This document shows, in pieces, positions 35,378 to 45,292 of a DNA stretch of 49,941 nucleotides. The position numbers were made by a program, and so were the translations under genes. The first letter of the stretch is position 1. Every line of letters starts with the position of its first letter. The DNA comes from Bryobacterales bacterium (GTDB taxonomy: Bacteria; Acidobacteriota; Terriglobia; Bryobacterales; UBA6623). The notes under the pieces are model-generated. The model did no database searches, had not been told where the DNA came from, and saw nothing but the letters and a program-made list of their open reading frames with translations. The stretch is from the NCBI GenBank assembly GCA_028819235.1, contig JAPPMC010000260.1, positions 1 to 49,941 of the forward strand, read 5' to 3'.

Positions 35378-35845
35378 TCAATACTGCAGGCACTCTTCCG
35401 CCGGAATTGCATCGCAAATTCGCGCGCTGAATGGCATGCTTGACTCTGCGGACGGGCTAGCTCTTAGCCAGTCTCTCTGGTGGGCTGACAAGTGAATCGG
35501 TGGAACTAGTGGAGCTACCGCGGTACAACTGTTATTGGCTTTGCGGATTTCGCCGATCCGAAGACGAATGTCCTCGCTACGCTCCGCGGGCGGACCCTCT
35601 AGGGAGGGTGGCACCCTCAAGAAGTGTGCGGCAGGACGGTGCAAATGACTTGAGTCGCGAGTCATAGTGTAGACGGAACGGACTGCGTGGCCGAAGAGCG
35701 TTGCGACGGCCTGTTCGGTATGGCCACCAAAGAACAAGGCGAACGAGATCTCGTAGCGCCGCTTGAGCGGGTGATGCGGGTTGGCGAAGAAGTGGGCAGC
35801 TGTATTGGGGGGCCTTAAGATAGGTGGCGTTGCAACTGTGTGGCC
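35378..35845 (-). pseudogene. Fragment of a transposase N-terminal (helix-turn-helix) region
   Basis: A single minus-strand frame reads FFANPHHPLKRRYEISFALF, then FGGHTEQAVATLFGHAVRSVY, PPSLEGPPAERSEDIRLRIG and IRKANNSCTAVAPL. This follows the N-terminal pattern of a large transposase group whose members begin with ...DP-x-x-P-x-QRRYEALRAYFVEG...EVARRFGYTPGS... and then a ...GP...LRERIIALRK-x-N-x-S... hinge. No start codon with a ribosome site is present, the frame stops at 35378, and the catalytic DDE part is missing, so it is a dead fragment. The family assignment rests on pattern memory and needs a profile search. Confidence 0.5.
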
Positions 35846-36298
35846 TTCTCTCTACATTTGTTTCATGTGCATGGGGCCGGATCAGCGAACTTAGAAACCG
35901 AATCCGAGCCTCCCGAGCGGGAAACCCACCCTAGTTCCACTGCAACCCGAATCATCCACGGGATGGATTCGGGCAGATCCGCGATTGGCACTACGAGTCT
36001 CAGCCGCGATCTATCGGCCTCAATCGAATTGACCCAGGCTCAATCCGGCACGGCGAGTCACCACCTAACCCATGCAATGCCGAACTAGGCCAAGGTCTAG
36101 AACGCATAACCGTGTAGAGATTAACCGGGCCGCCGCCAGATCGAACTGTAGACAGCTCGTTTCTTCGTTGGCCCTGTGCTGGCCACTACCATGGCCGCGG
36201 GAGTGCCGAGGACCGCCATACCAATCCCTCTCAAGGCGCCATCCCCTCGAGAAAACCACACGCCGGGCAGGGCCAAGACGGAGTGCGACGATGTCCAC
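35846..36298. other. Gap before the TIM-barrel gene
   Basis: No gene recognised. A frame continuous with the following gene runs back to an ATG at 36176, but the extra 41 residues look non-coding and would bury the signal peptide. Confidence 0.4.
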
Positions 36299-37279
36299 AT
36301 GGCAAACCCAACCCGACGGGCGCTGCTTGCGCAACTTGCTTTCTTGGGCTGCTCCAGCCGGCCCGAAGGCCCCGGATCACTAGGAACGGCGGCGCCGGAG
36401 TGGCGATTCGCGATAGGCCTCAACGGCTTCGGATCGTCCGAGACCCACCACGGAGTGCGCTACGTGTACGAGGAGATCCTCGAATTCGCCCGTGACGAGG
36501 GCTTTAAGGGGATTGAACTCTGGAGGGGATGGCGGGACGGATATCCAGATCCGGCGGACGAAAACGCCATCCGAGCGATGCGGCAGCAGATCGAGTCGTA
36601 CGGCCTGCAGGTATTCTCGCTCCAGGGCGGCGTCCGAGGCGTCAATCCGATCTCGGATGACGCCGACGAGAGGGCCGATTACGCTTCGCAGCTCAAACTG
36701 CAAGTGGACATGGCCGCAAGATTCGGCTGTGACGCGATGGGGCTATGGGCAGCCGGACGGCCGCCGGACGGAGCCGGTGAGGACGAGGTCATCGAGCGAT
36801 TGGCGGGAACGATTCGTCCCGTGTGCCGCCATGCTGTCGATCGCGGCATCATTCTGGCGATCGAGGGTGAGCCGCCGCTGATCGTGAACTCCGCACAACG
36901 CTACCGGAAGTTGTTCGCCGCCGTGGGCATGAACGAGTTCAAAGTGATCTTCGACCCGTCCCATTTCGACATGCTCGGAGGTGCCAACGGCCGGCCGCAG
37001 GACCTCTTGCTGGAATTGGGCGTGGGTCGCGTGGGCTACGTTCAATTCTCGGACGGGAACTCCACGCTCCGGCCCCTTCCCGGCGGACGCGCTTCCACGT
37101 CGAGGCATCTCGCGTGCGGCGAGGGCATCTACGACATACCGCTGTTGTGCACGTTGCTGCTGGAAGGTGGCTTTGATGGGTGGATGCAGATGGACAGCTG
37201 GGGGACTCTAGACGCCTACCACACTTCCAAGTCCTGCAAGGACGCCATCATGGCTCACGTCCAAACACTACGAACTTGA
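36299..37279 (+). CDS. Exported TIM-barrel sugar isomerase/epimerase-like protein
   Basis: A 326-residue protein of the AP-endonuclease-2/sugar isomerase TIM-barrel superfamily. ATG 36299 is chosen because a lipoprotein-like leader (RRALLAQLAFLGCSS) begins there. Barrel motifs with possible metal ligands include FKGIELWRGW, GLQVFSLQGG, GIILAIEGEPPLIVN (Glu), FKVIFDPSHFDMLGG (Asp, His), GYVQFSDGN and WMQMDSW. It is distinct from the TIM-barrel gene at 5362-6339 but of the same broad type. It ends 26 bases before a convergent tRNA gene. Substrate unknown; an exported sugar or inositol isomerase is the likely class. Confidence 0.78.
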   Translation: MANPTRRALLAQLAFLGCSSRPEGPGSLGTAAPEWRFAIGLNGFGSSETHHGVRYVYEEILEFARDEGFKGIELWRGWRDGYPDPADENAIRAMRQQIESYGLQVFSLQGGVRGVNPISDDADERADYASQLKLQVDMAARFGCDAMGLWAAGRPPDGAGEDEVIERLAGTIRPVCRHAVDRGIILAIEGEPPLIVNSAQRYRKLFAAVGMNEFKVIFDPSHFDMLGGANGRPQDLLLELGVGRVGYVQFSDGNSTLRPLPGGRASTSRHLACGEGIYDIPLLCTLLLEGGFDGWMQMDSWGTLDAYHTSKSCKDAIMAHVQTLRT

Positions 37280-37280
37280 A

Positions 37281-37300
37281 GGCCCTGCGCCTAGGGGCCT
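37281..37300. terminator. Possible GC-rich hairpin between convergent genes
   Basis: GGCCCT and AGGGGCC face each other with a six-base loop (one base bulged), between the TIM-barrel stop and the end of the tRNA gene on the other strand. There is no T-run on either side, so it is only a weak terminator candidate. Confidence 0.25.
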
Positions 37301-37305
37301 AGGGA

Positions 37306-37384
37306 TGGTAGGCCCGAGCGGACTCGAACCGCTGACCTCTACCGTGTCAAGGTAGCGCTCTAACCAAAACTGAGCTACGGGCCT
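37306..37384 (-). tRNA. tRNA-Val (anticodon GAC), CCA encoded
   Basis: Read on the minus strand, the acceptor arms AGGCCCG and CGGGCCT pair fully. The D arm GCTC...GAGC has an 11-base loop, and the anticodon arm CTACC-TTGACAC-GGTAG places GAC at the anticodon (complement at 37346-37348). The T arm AGCGG-TTCGAGT-CCGCT is standard. The discriminator A is followed by an encoded CCA at 37306-37308. All parts are intact, so the tRNA should be functional and read GUC/GUU valine codons. tRNA ends are common integration sites, but I see no matching direct repeat or integrase here. Confidence 0.95.
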
Positions 37385-37869
37385 GAAAGTGAGCCGCTGA
37401 GGCTGGCGGAAACGAGTGCTGGTCACCTTGCGCGGGTGACTCGCGCCTTGGGACGCCGCCGGGAGAATGATAGCACATTGCGGGCTTCGGGCACGGCGAT
37501 CCGTAGCAGCTCACAGCGCCCGCAAGCTCGCGGCGAAGGAGCCGGCGCGCCACAGGATCCCCGCGGATTCGACGGCAGGATTGCAGGTCTCGCACATCCG
37601 AGTGAGCAACCGCCGGCGGCCCCCCTCCAAGGACCGCCCGGAGGAGCCGGGCCGTCTTCTGAGGAGCATACTCGTCGTCGCGCCTGACCGGCTGGAAAGG
37701 CCGCTTTCGCGAAGTCGCTATTGGGTCGGGAAACGGGGCGACTGGCTGATTTGACGTGGAGTGGCAGCTGGTGCTGCAAGACCCTTGGACTGCGTCGGCT
37801 GCATGCGGAGCGGTCCGGAGACGCGGGCGGTGGCCACGCGCAGCTCGTAGCCGGTGCTGACCGGCTGTG
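37385..37869. other. 485-base gap upstream of the tRNA gene
   Basis: This stretch should carry the tRNA-Val promoter on the minus strand, though I cannot pick clear boxes. No protein gene is recognised; small frames on both strands look like chance. Confidence 0.4.
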
Positions 37870-39297
37870 TCAAGCCAAAATGTCGCCGACGATCCGTCCG
37901 GAGACGTCGGTCAGCCTGAAATCCCGTCCCATGTGCCGATACGTGAGGCGCTCGTGGTCCAAGCCCATCAGGTGCAGAATCGTCGCCTGCAGGTCGTGCA
38001 CGTGGACTGGATTCTCCTCAGCCTTGAGCGCGAGCTCGTCGGTCGAACCGACAACGTGGCCGCCTTTAGTGCCTCCGCCAGCGAGCCACATCGAGAACCC
38101 ATTCGGGTGATGGTCGCGGCCCACCTTGTCGCCGACGTGCTTCAGCTGGCCCAAGGAAGTCCGGCCGAATTCCCCGCCCCAGACGACCAGCGTCTCGTCC
38201 AGCATGCCCCTCTGCTTAAGGTCCTTCAGCAGGGCGGCTGCGGGCTTGTCAGTTATGTCGCAGTTCTTCCTCAGCCCCTCGTCAAGGTTGGTGTGATCGT
38301 CCCAAGAGGCGTGGATGAGCATTACCACCCGTACACCGCGCTCGACCATGCGCCGGGCCATCAGGCAGTTGGTGCCATATGCGTTCGTCGGCTCCTGGCC
38401 GATGCCGTAGCTGTCCTTTGTCACCTGCGACTCGTCAGAGAAGTCCAGCAGTTCGGGGGCGGCAGACTGCATGCGGAAGGCAAGCTCATAGTTCGACATA
38501 CGCGAGGCGACTTCCGCGTCTCCGCTGTTGCGGAGCTTCTCGTCGTTGAGTCGGCGCAGGGTCTCCAGAGTGAGCCGCTGAGACTCGCGGGAGACGCCGC
38601 TAGGATTCGACAGGTACAGGATTGGATCGCCCGAACCGCGGAATGGCACACCGGCAAATGTGGAGGGCAAGAACCCGCTCGAGAAGTTAGACGAGCCCCC
38701 GCTGGCGCCGCGGCCGGAACTCAGCACGACGAAGCCGGGTAAGCTCTGCGACTCTGATCCGAGGCCGTACGTCAGCCACGCGCCCACGGTCGGCCTTCCC
38801 GCCAAGGGACTGCCGCTCATCAGCATCGACTGGCCGGGGTGGTGGTTGACCTGATCGGTCTGCATTGAGCGGATCAGGCAGATGTCGTCGGCCTGCCGCT
38901 GCAAGTTCGGCAGGTAGTCGCTGATCTCCATGCCGCTCTGCCCGCAGCGCGAGAATTCACGGGGACTCGCCAGCACCTTGGCCGTCGGTTTGATGAAGGC
39001 CAGCTTCAAGTCTGCGGTCATCGAAGGCGGTAACGGCTCGCCGTGCCAGCGACGCAGCCCCGGCTTGGGATCAAAGAGGTCCATCTGGCTGGGGGCGCCT
39101 GCCATGAACAGGAAGATCAGGTTCTTCGCCCTTGGGGCAAAGTGCGGGCTTCCGGCGCCTTCAGGGAGCGTCGAAGTCGCGGCCGTGAGACCGTCCGCCG
39201 CCATCAGGTGGGCGAGGCCAATCGTCCCGAGGCCCGTGGCGCAATGGTCCAGAAAGCTCCTGCGCGTGAGTACAGAACGGTATGTCTCAAGGTTCAT
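37870..39297 (-). CDS. DUF1501 protein with Tat-type signal
   Basis: A 475-residue DUF1501 protein, a sulfatase/alkaline-phosphatase-like fold found mainly in Planctomycetes, Verrucomicrobia and Acidobacteria, nearly always next to a DUF1549/DUF1553 gene. It starts with a twin-arginine-like leader (LTRRSFLDHCATGLGTIGLA). Motifs include KNLIFLFMAGAPSQMDLFDPKP, NHHPGQSMLMSG, LPGFVVLSSG, WDDHTNLDEGL, VVWGGEFGRT and GRDHHPNGFSMWLAGGG, the usual conserved landmarks. GGGAG nine bases before ATG 39297 marks the ribosome site. The upstream PSD1 gene stops six bases before it, so both are on one transcript. The reaction is unknown; the pair is thought to act on exported carbohydrate or related polymers. 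Confidence 0.92.
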   Translation of the reverse strand: MNLETYRSVLTRRSFLDHCATGLGTIGLAHLMAADGLTAATSTLPEGAGSPHFAPRAKNLIFLFMAGAPSQMDLFDPKPGLRRWHGEPLPPSMTADLKLAFIKPTAKVLASPREFSRCGQSGMEISDYLPNLQRQADDICLIRSMQTDQVNHHPGQSMLMSGSPLAGRPTVGAWLTYGLGSESQSLPGFVVLSSGRGASGGSSNFSSGFLPSTFAGVPFRGSGDPILYLSNPSGVSRESQRLTLETLRRLNDEKLRNSGDAEVASRMSNYELAFRMQSAAPELLDFSDESQVTKDSYGIGQEPTNAYGTNCLMARRMVERGVRVVMLIHASWDDHTNLDEGLRKNCDITDKPAAALLKDLKQRGMLDETLVVWGGEFGRTSLGQLKHVGDKVGRDHHPNGFSMWLAGGGTKGGHVVGSTDELALKAEENPVHVHDLQATILHLMGLDHERLTYRHMGRDFRLTDVSGRIVGDILA

Positions 39298-39303
39298 TGC
39301 GGT

Positions 39304-41865
39304 CTACTCCCTAGTGATGAACTCATCCATGTTCAGCAGGACGCGGCTGATGCCGACCCACCCGGCTCCCACCGTCGGATCGGACAGTTCCGGAATCCCT
39401 GCGGACTCGAACGGGAACCACGCACGCGCCGACTCCTCGTCCTGTTCCAGCAGCGCGCGTTGCCGCACGAAGTAGTCGAGCATCGCGCCGCGCTCGGACT
39501 CGCTCGGCCCGCGCGCCAGGCACAGCGAAAAGGCTTGGTCCAGACGGCGGTCGAAGGACGCGGAAGGTGTCTCAGACAGGACGCGAAAGGCCAGACCTTG
39601 TGCCATTTCGAAAAAGACGGGGTCATTGAGCAGGTTCAAGGCCTGCAGCGGCGTGTTGGAACGGCCCCGGCTGCACTCGGCGACGTTTCTCTCCTGCAGG
39701 TCGAAGTTCGCGAGGAACGGATAAGGCGTCGTGCGCTGGAAGTGAATGTAGACGCCCCTCCGGTATCGGTCGCTACCGACGCTCTCGGGCCACTTGACAG
39801 AACTCCCGTAGCTCAGGTCAGTGACGCCCTCGGGCTGGTACGGACGCACGCTGGGACCGCCAATCTTCGGGTCGAGCAGCCCAGAAACAGCAAGCGCCGA
39901 GTCGCGCAGGGTCTCGGCGGGGAGGCGCAGGCGGACTTGGCGGGCGAGGAGCCGGTTCGAGGGATCGCGGTCGCGCAGTTCGTCGCGAGGGGCCGAAGAC
40001 TGCCTGTAGGTCGCGGAGGTGGCGATCAGACGGTGGACGTGCTTCAGCCGCCAGCCCGAGTCGATGAACTCCGCTGCCAGCCAGTCCAGCAATTCCGGAT
40101 GCGACGGCGCCTCGCCGCGCAGGCCAAAGTTGTCGGAAGTCGCCACTAGGCCCGTGCCGAAATACTCCTGCCAGATTCGATTGACCACTACGCGGGCAGT
40201 CAGCGGATTCTCCCTCGACACGAGCCAGCGGGCCAAGTCCAGACGGTCGGGCTCCGGGCCGGAGGATTCGATCGGTGGCAAGACCGCCGGCGTTCCGGGT
40301 GCCACCTCGTCCGCGGTCTCGTCCCACTTGCCGGCCGGATGGACGTGCGACCGCCTGGCACCTGCGTAAGGCTGGATCGCGCGGGCCCGGCTAACGTCGG
40401 GAAACCCGTCGATGAGAGCGTGGACCTCCTTGACGGCAGCCTTGAAACCGGTCGCCTCGTAGTCCTCCTTTGAAGTGACCCGGCTGTAGTTGCGCAGAAA
40501 CCACTCGGTCAGCGCCAGATCCTCGCGCCAGTCCCGCTGAGCGGGAGGGGTCCGCAAGATTCGCTGGCCGTCGTCCAGGTACAAGGCGAGGATATCCCAG
40601 CTCGTGTCCCACTCGTGCTCAATTCCGGGATTCTCCGATGCCCACAGCATCTTCTCGGTCCATGGGCCCATCAGGCGAGGCACGTCGTACCGGGCATAGA
40701 TGTCCTCAAGCTTGCGGTCAAAGTGGGGCTTCGAACGCAAGAACGGGCCCAACTCACCGGGAAGCGGAGCGTCGATGTCGACCTCGTCAAGCGCATTGAA
40801 GAACGAGAACAGCCGATAGTAGTCCTTCTGCGTGATCGGGTCGTACTTGTGGTCATGGCAGCGGGCACACTCCACTGAGAGCCCCAACCACACCGTGCCA
40901 ACCGTGTTGGTCCGGTCTAGCGCCTCCTCGAAGCGGTACTCCTCGACGTTCACGCCGCCTTCCCGGTTCTTCAAGGTGTTGCGATAGAACCCGGTCGCGA
41001 CCCGCTCCTCAGTGGTCGCTCCCGCGACTAGGTCGCCGGCGATCTGGTCTCTGGTGAACCGGTCGAATGGTATGTCGTTGTTGAGGGCTTCGATCACCCA
41101 GTGCCGATATCGCCAAGCGTAAGGCCGGACCGAGTCTTTCTCGTAGCCGTCGGAGTCCGCGTATCGGACCTGGTCCAGCCAAGCCGACGCCCAGCGCTCG
41201 CCGAAATGCTCAGATTCGAGTAGCCTGTCGACCAACGCATCGTGGTCCGCGGTCGCCACGACCTGGCCCGGATCTGGCGGCAGGCCAGTCGTGTCCAGAA
41301 AGACCCGACGTGCCAGCACTTGGTCACTGGCTGGGGGCGACGGCGCGATGCTTTCCTTCTCGAGCCTCGCGAGGACGAACGCGTCGATCGGATTCCGCAG
41401 CCAATTCGTGCCGACCACCGTGGGGATTGGAGGCCGCCTAACAGGCCGGAACGCCCAATGGCCCGGATCGGCGCTACCGTCGCTGGTCTGGGAGTGCCCC
41501 TCCCACTCGGCGCCAGCGTCGATCCACGCGCGAATCGTCTCGATCTCCGCCGGGGCCAATGATCGACCGGGCGGCATTTGCTGCAGGTCTTCCAAGCCCT
41601 GCAAGCGCTTGAACAGGAGACTGCCGGCGGCGTTGCCAGGAACAATTGCGGGACCGGAGTTGCCGCCCCGCATGGCATCTTCCGGGCGGTCTAGCCGCAA
41701 GCCATTCTGCTGGAGAGCTTCTCCGTGGCAGATGACGCAATGGTCACGCAGAACCGGCTGGACGTGCTCGGCAAAGGACACGTCCGCTTGAACCGGGCAA
41801 ATCCAAGACGGGGACAGCACTCCCAGTGCCAAGGCGGACCAGCGCATGACAGTATTCAATATCAT
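39304..41865 (-). CDS. PSD1/planctomycete cytochrome c protein (DUF1549-DUF1553)
   Basis: An 853-residue exported protein. After a signal peptide (RWSALALGVLSPSWICPVQA) comes a planctomycete-type cytochrome c domain with a heme site CVICH (Cys43, Cys46, His47) and the distal MPP of QQMPPGRSL. DUF1549 follows (PIDAFVLARLEKESIAPSPP, VDRLLESEHFGERWASAWLD, DQVRYADSDGYEKD) and then DUF1553 at the C-terminus (LARWLVSRENPLTARVVVN, WQEYFGTGLV, ERNVAECSRGRSNTPLQALN). ATG 41865 is chosen for its position before the leader; ATG 41847 is possible. This fusion and the following DUF1501 gene form a two-gene operon (six bases apart). A redox role in the periplasm coupled to polymer breakdown is supposed for the family. 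Confidence 0.92.
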   Translation of the reverse strand: MILNTVMRWSALALGVLSPSWICPVQADVSFAEHVQPVLRDHCVICHGEALQQNGLRLDRPEDAMRGGNSGPAIVPGNAAGSLLFKRLQGLEDLQQMPPGRSLAPAEIETIRAWIDAGAEWEGHSQTSDGSADPGHWAFRPVRRPPIPTVVGTNWLRNPIDAFVLARLEKESIAPSPPASDQVLARRVFLDTTGLPPDPGQVVATADHDALVDRLLESEHFGERWASAWLDQVRYADSDGYEKDSVRPYAWRYRHWVIEALNNDIPFDRFTRDQIAGDLVAGATTEERVATGFYRNTLKNREGGVNVEEYRFEEALDRTNTVGTVWLGLSVECARCHDHKYDPITQKDYYRLFSFFNALDEVDIDAPLPGELGPFLRSKPHFDRKLEDIYARYDVPRLMGPWTEKMLWASENPGIEHEWDTSWDILALYLDDGQRILRTPPAQRDWREDLALTEWFLRNYSRVTSKEDYEATGFKAAVKEVHALIDGFPDVSRARAIQPYAGARRSHVHPAGKWDETADEVAPGTPAVLPPIESSGPEPDRLDLARWLVSRENPLTARVVVNRIWQEYFGTGLVATSDNFGLRGEAPSHPELLDWLAAEFIDSGWRLKHVHRLIATSATYRQSSAPRDELRDRDPSNRLLARQVRLRLPAETLRDSALAVSGLLDPKIGGPSVRPYQPEGVTDLSYGSSVKWPESVGSDRYRRGVYIHFQRTTPYPFLANFDLQERNVAECSRGRSNTPLQALNLLNDPVFFEMAQGLAFRVLSETPSASFDRRLDQAFSLCLARGPSESERGAMLDYFVRQRALLEQDEESARAWFPFESAGIPELSDPTVGAGWVGISRVLLNMDEFITRE

Positions 41866-42182
41866 TCTCCCGAACGCCCTCGGAGTGGTCAAGGCCGGAC
41901 CCCGCCATCGCCTGTTTTCTTGGCACGCGCACTCGCGACTCTGGGCGGGCAAGTTCGTGTCGGAGGCCCAGAACTAGCCGTGGCCATCGACCGATCGGCT
42001 CTGTCTCGCACGCGCCGCAGGAGGTCGGGGATGCTGATCATCGGCGACCGGTCGCGCGGGTGCTCACCGGCGTGCCAGCGCGATCGGACCGAGGTCCTCG
42101 CCGCGGGTGCGGATCGATAGCTCCCCACGAGGCCTCGATCTTTGGGCCGAAGTTCGGTCAGGATGAGTCTCCGAGAGAGTGC
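41866..42182. other. Gap between PSD1 gene and deacetylase gene
   Basis: Holds the upstream region of the PSD1-DUF1501 operon. No gene and no obvious regulator site seen. Confidence 0.4.
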
Positions 42183-43037
42183 CTAGTCGGCGTCCGCCAG
42201 CCTCCTGCGAATGGGACCGTAGGGGTCGTCGGGCCCTATGGAGGGGTCCACATACAGGGCTAGGTCGCGAAGCCCGATGACGGTGCAATTGCGCTCTTGG
42301 AGGAAGTCCATATAGCGGACGAAGTCCTCTGGATCCGTGTTCACCCAAGGATGCTCCGTCGCCGGCACACCGTGGAAGGTGAGGACCGCAATCTTCCCGT
42401 CTCGCGCTTGGTCTACGGCCCACACGAGGTCCTCGAATCCCCATTCGGGGCCGGCGTAGCCCGTTGTCGGAATGAGCAGTGGGTGGTCGTCCTCTGGATC
42501 GTACGGCCTGCCCCGCGCACCCCGGCCACCGTCAGGGTGCTCAGGGCTCACGCCCCGGCGCGCAAACTTGTAACCCCGCTCAGCAAGCGCCCTTACGACT
42601 GACAAGCTGTTGCGCCAGCCCGGGTAAACGAACGTCTCCGGTTTAGGGATTCCATGCTCGTCGCAGCGCTCTTCGATGAATTCCAAGTTCGAATGGATCT
42701 CATCGACCGCCAGCTTTGTCATGTCGGGATGGGATCTGGTGTGGTTCCCGATCTCGAAGCCCAAGTCGTGGAGCTGCCGAACGTCCTCCCACGACACGTA
42801 GCGCTCCTTGTCCGGGTCGGCCTGGTAACCAAGCCCTTCCGTGATGTAGAACGACGCCCCGAAACCATACTCTTGCAGGGTCTCAGCGACGAAGGAGATG
42901 TCGGACTTGTTCCCGTCGTCGAAGGTCAGCACGACCAGCCCGTCAGGAATGGGTTCAAGCGATCCGTCCGTCGCGACACCGCAGGCCCCGCTCCCGAGGA
43001 TCAGACCCGCGAGAACCATCTGATGCTTCCACCCCAT
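42183..43037 (-). CDS. Lipoprotein polysaccharide deacetylase (NodB fold)
   Basis: A 284-residue carbohydrate esterase 4-type protein with a lipoprotein leader (VLAGLILGSGACG). The NodB motifs are TFDDG (Asp40 and Asp41) and GNHTRSH with metal ligands His99 and His103; FVYPGWRN and VLTFHGVP supply the later conserved blocks. Such enzymes remove N- or O-acetyl groups from chitin-like, peptidoglycan or exopolysaccharide chains. ATG 43037 is preceded by AGGGG about six bases upstream. It is on the same strand as the PSD1-DUF1501 operon and the next sulfatase, but gaps of about 250-320 bases argue for separate promoters. It fits the window's theme of exported glycan processing. Confidence 0.9.
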   Translation of the reverse strand: MGWKHQMVLAGLILGSGACGVATDGSLEPIPDGLVVLTFDDGNKSDISFVAETLQEYGFGASFYITEGLGYQADPDKERYVSWEDVRQLHDLGFEIGNHTRSHPDMTKLAVDEIHSNLEFIEERCDEHGIPKPETFVYPGWRNSLSVVRALAERGYKFARRGVSPEHPDGGRGARGRPYDPEDDHPLLIPTTGYAGPEWGFEDLVWAVDQARDGKIAVLTFHGVPATEHPWVNTDPEDFVRYMDFLQERNCTVIGLRDLALYVDPSIGPDDPYGPIRRRLADAD

Positions 43038-43289
43038 GAGCGCCCCTACTGTACAAGCCTAGGTTGGACAGAGGAACTCGCACGAGAATACATGACCCGC
43101 GGATGGCGGTTAGCACTGGTGTCGAACGAGCGGACCGTGCCCGGGCGACCGACGCGCCCGCGGCTGCACGGGCCCGAATGCGCGGCAGCCTCGGCGGACA
43201 GAGGCCCTAGGAGCGGCCACCCGACCAGCGCCGCCCCGGTTGGAGCGCATACACAGGTGGATGGATCCGCGCAGTGACGGGCCTCTCTC

Positions 43290-44762
43290 TCAACGGGCCC
43301 CTGAGATGCGTTCGATCCAGCCGGCCAGATCCTGGTCGAGCTGATCCAAGGCTTGAGATGCTGCGGCGCTCGGGTTCCCGATGAGATTGTCGTGCTCGTC
43401 GGGATCCTCGACAAGGTTGTAGAGCTCGTCCTTGCCGGGGCGGCTGTCTCGGACAAGCTTCCATGCTTCCGTCCGCCACATGCGCTGGTCTACCTGCTCC
43501 TGATGCAGCTGCCGGTACTCTCCGTAGAACGAAGTCCGCCACTCGACTTGCTTTCCCTCTAGCAGCGGCAGGAAGCTCCGACCCCAGACCGGCGCGTCCG
43601 AGGGCAGGTCGACCCCGGCCATGTCCAGGATCGTTGGGAACCAGTCGAGGTTCAGCACAACCTGCTCCACTGTCCTGCCAGCGGCGAGCCGGGCGGGCCA
43701 GCGAACGACCGCCGGCACTCGTATGGAGTTGTCGTACATGTTGGACCGATTCCCTTGGTTGGTCGTGAGAAGCCAGCGGCCGTTGCCCTTGTGCCAGATT
43801 CCGTTATGCCCAAGGTTGTAGCCGTGGTCGCTCGTGAAGATGACCACGGTGTCCCTCGCGATGCCCAACTCGTCGAGGGCCGCCAACACTCGACCGGCAT
43901 TGCGGTCGAGGCTCGCTACCGAACCGAGGTATTCCGCGAGCATCCTTCTTGCACGCGGCACGTCCAAATCCGGGTAGTCCGGCTGGGGCAGGGTGACGTC
44001 CAGATTGCTGAAGGGACGCCAGTCGGCCTCGCTGAGGGGCAGCCAGGTCCGGTCACCGTCCGGAGTCCTGTTTGCGGTGTTGGCGTGAGGAGCCCAGAAA
44101 TGCAGGCTCACCAAGAACGGGCGCTGGCCGGCAGTTGCTCGGATGAAGCGGATCGCCTCGTCGGCGAGAACGTCGGGAGTGTAGCCGGGGACCACCCGGA
44201 CCCGGCCTTGGGTCTCGACCCTGGGGTCCCTTGATATTCCGGGCCCAGTGCGGAACCCGTAGAACAGGTCGTAGCCATTGTTCGTCGGGAGGTGCCTGTC
44301 CCGGCTCCCGACATGCCACTTGCCGATCAAGGCCGTTTCGTACCCTGCGGCCTGCAGGAGTTTCGGCCAAGTGGGCAGGCCTGGATCCAGTCCATTGTCC
44401 GGCTCCCGCGATTGGTTCAGGTAGTCGGTGATCCCAATCTCAGTCCCGTACCGGCTGGTCAGCAGGCCGGCCCGCGAAGGGCTGCAGACCGGGGTCGTCG
44501 TGAACGCGTTGGTCAAGCCTATGCCCTCGGCGTAGAGGCGGTCCAGACTCAGCGTCCTCGACTGCTGATTACCGAGCGCCCCGATGGTCCAAGCGGCCTG
44601 ATCGTCGGCATACAGGAACACGATGTTCGGCCGTTCGCCATGCGCCGGGACAGCGATTGCCCAGAGACAGAGCAGCCCAAGAAGCCAGTCGCGGCCGGGC
44701 CGGCAGGTATCAGGACAAACGGTAGCCGTAGCTGCGACGTGATCTGGATTACACGCAGTCAT
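43290..44762 (-). CDS. Exported sulfatase
   Basis: A 490-residue type I sulfatase. Start 44762 is preferred because it leaves a short lead before the signal peptide (WLLGLLCLWAIAVPAHG); 44816 is also open. Landmarks are NIVFLYADDQAAWTIGALG, the formylglycine motif CSPSRAGLLTSRYG with Cys93, GKWHVGSRDRHLP, LHFWAPHANT, VIFTSDHGYNLGHNGIWHKG and the C-terminal YNLVEDPDEHDNL typical of choline- or heparan-type sulfatases. It would cleave sulfate esters in the periplasm. No adjacent gene is close enough to call an operon. Confidence 0.92.
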   Translation of the reverse strand: MTACNPDHVAATATVCPDTCRPGRDWLLGLLCLWAIAVPAHGERPNIVFLYADDQAAWTIGALGNQQSRTLSLDRLYAEGIGLTNAFTTTPVCSPSRAGLLTSRYGTEIGITDYLNQSREPDNGLDPGLPTWPKLLQAAGYETALIGKWHVGSRDRHLPTNNGYDLFYGFRTGPGISRDPRVETQGRVRVVPGYTPDVLADEAIRFIRATAGQRPFLVSLHFWAPHANTANRTPDGDRTWLPLSEADWRPFSNLDVTLPQPDYPDLDVPRARRMLAEYLGSVASLDRNAGRVLAALDELGIARDTVVIFTSDHGYNLGHNGIWHKGNGRWLLTTNQGNRSNMYDNSIRVPAVVRWPARLAAGRTVEQVVLNLDWFPTILDMAGVDLPSDAPVWGRSFLPLLEGKQVEWRTSFYGEYRQLHQEQVDQRMWRTEAWKLVRDSRPGKDELYNLVEDPDEHDNLIGNPSAAASQALDQLDQDLAGWIERISGAR

Positions 44763-45292
44763 TCGCGTCGAGTCTAACCCCATCCGAGCGAGCGGCGCTT
44801 GACGGAGGACCGCCACGCGTAAGGGACTGCCCTCGCCACCCGCGCCAGCGGATGTTCTGACCGGGCGACGGCGACCCGAGCGGGCCGTCTTCGTTGGGCT
44901 GCGATCAATGCCGCATAGCGCACGGGCGGCTGCTTGTCACTTGGGCAATGGCCTGTGCTGGGGGGCTCAGTGGCCGCGGAGGCCAACCGGGACTCGAGCC
45001 CGCACCCTGTCGGGCGCCGCTTCGTCGGGGGTAAGCATTCAGTCCCGGTGGGCATGGAAGCTCAGGCGGATGGTGGCTGCTGGCCGTCGGTGGGTGGGTT
45101 GAGTGGGCGGAGATGGGCAAGATTGGCACAGCTCAGCGCAAGCGTGTGCGGCTGAGCCACTTCGGTGTCTAGGGTCGGACCCGAACGGGCCGATGCTAGC
45201 AGTTCAGTAGACGGAGCCGCGAAAAAGGCTTCTTGTTCAGGAGGGGGACCAGTCGCATCGCTCTTGGAAGTAGTAGCCGTGAGAGCTGGGGA
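44763..45292. other. 530-base gap
   Basis: No recognisable gene on either strand; frames are short and overlapping. Confidence 0.4.

Noticed and set aside
37306..37384. tRNA-Val as an integration site for a genomic island
   Set aside because: No integrase gene and no direct repeat of the tRNA end were seen nearby.
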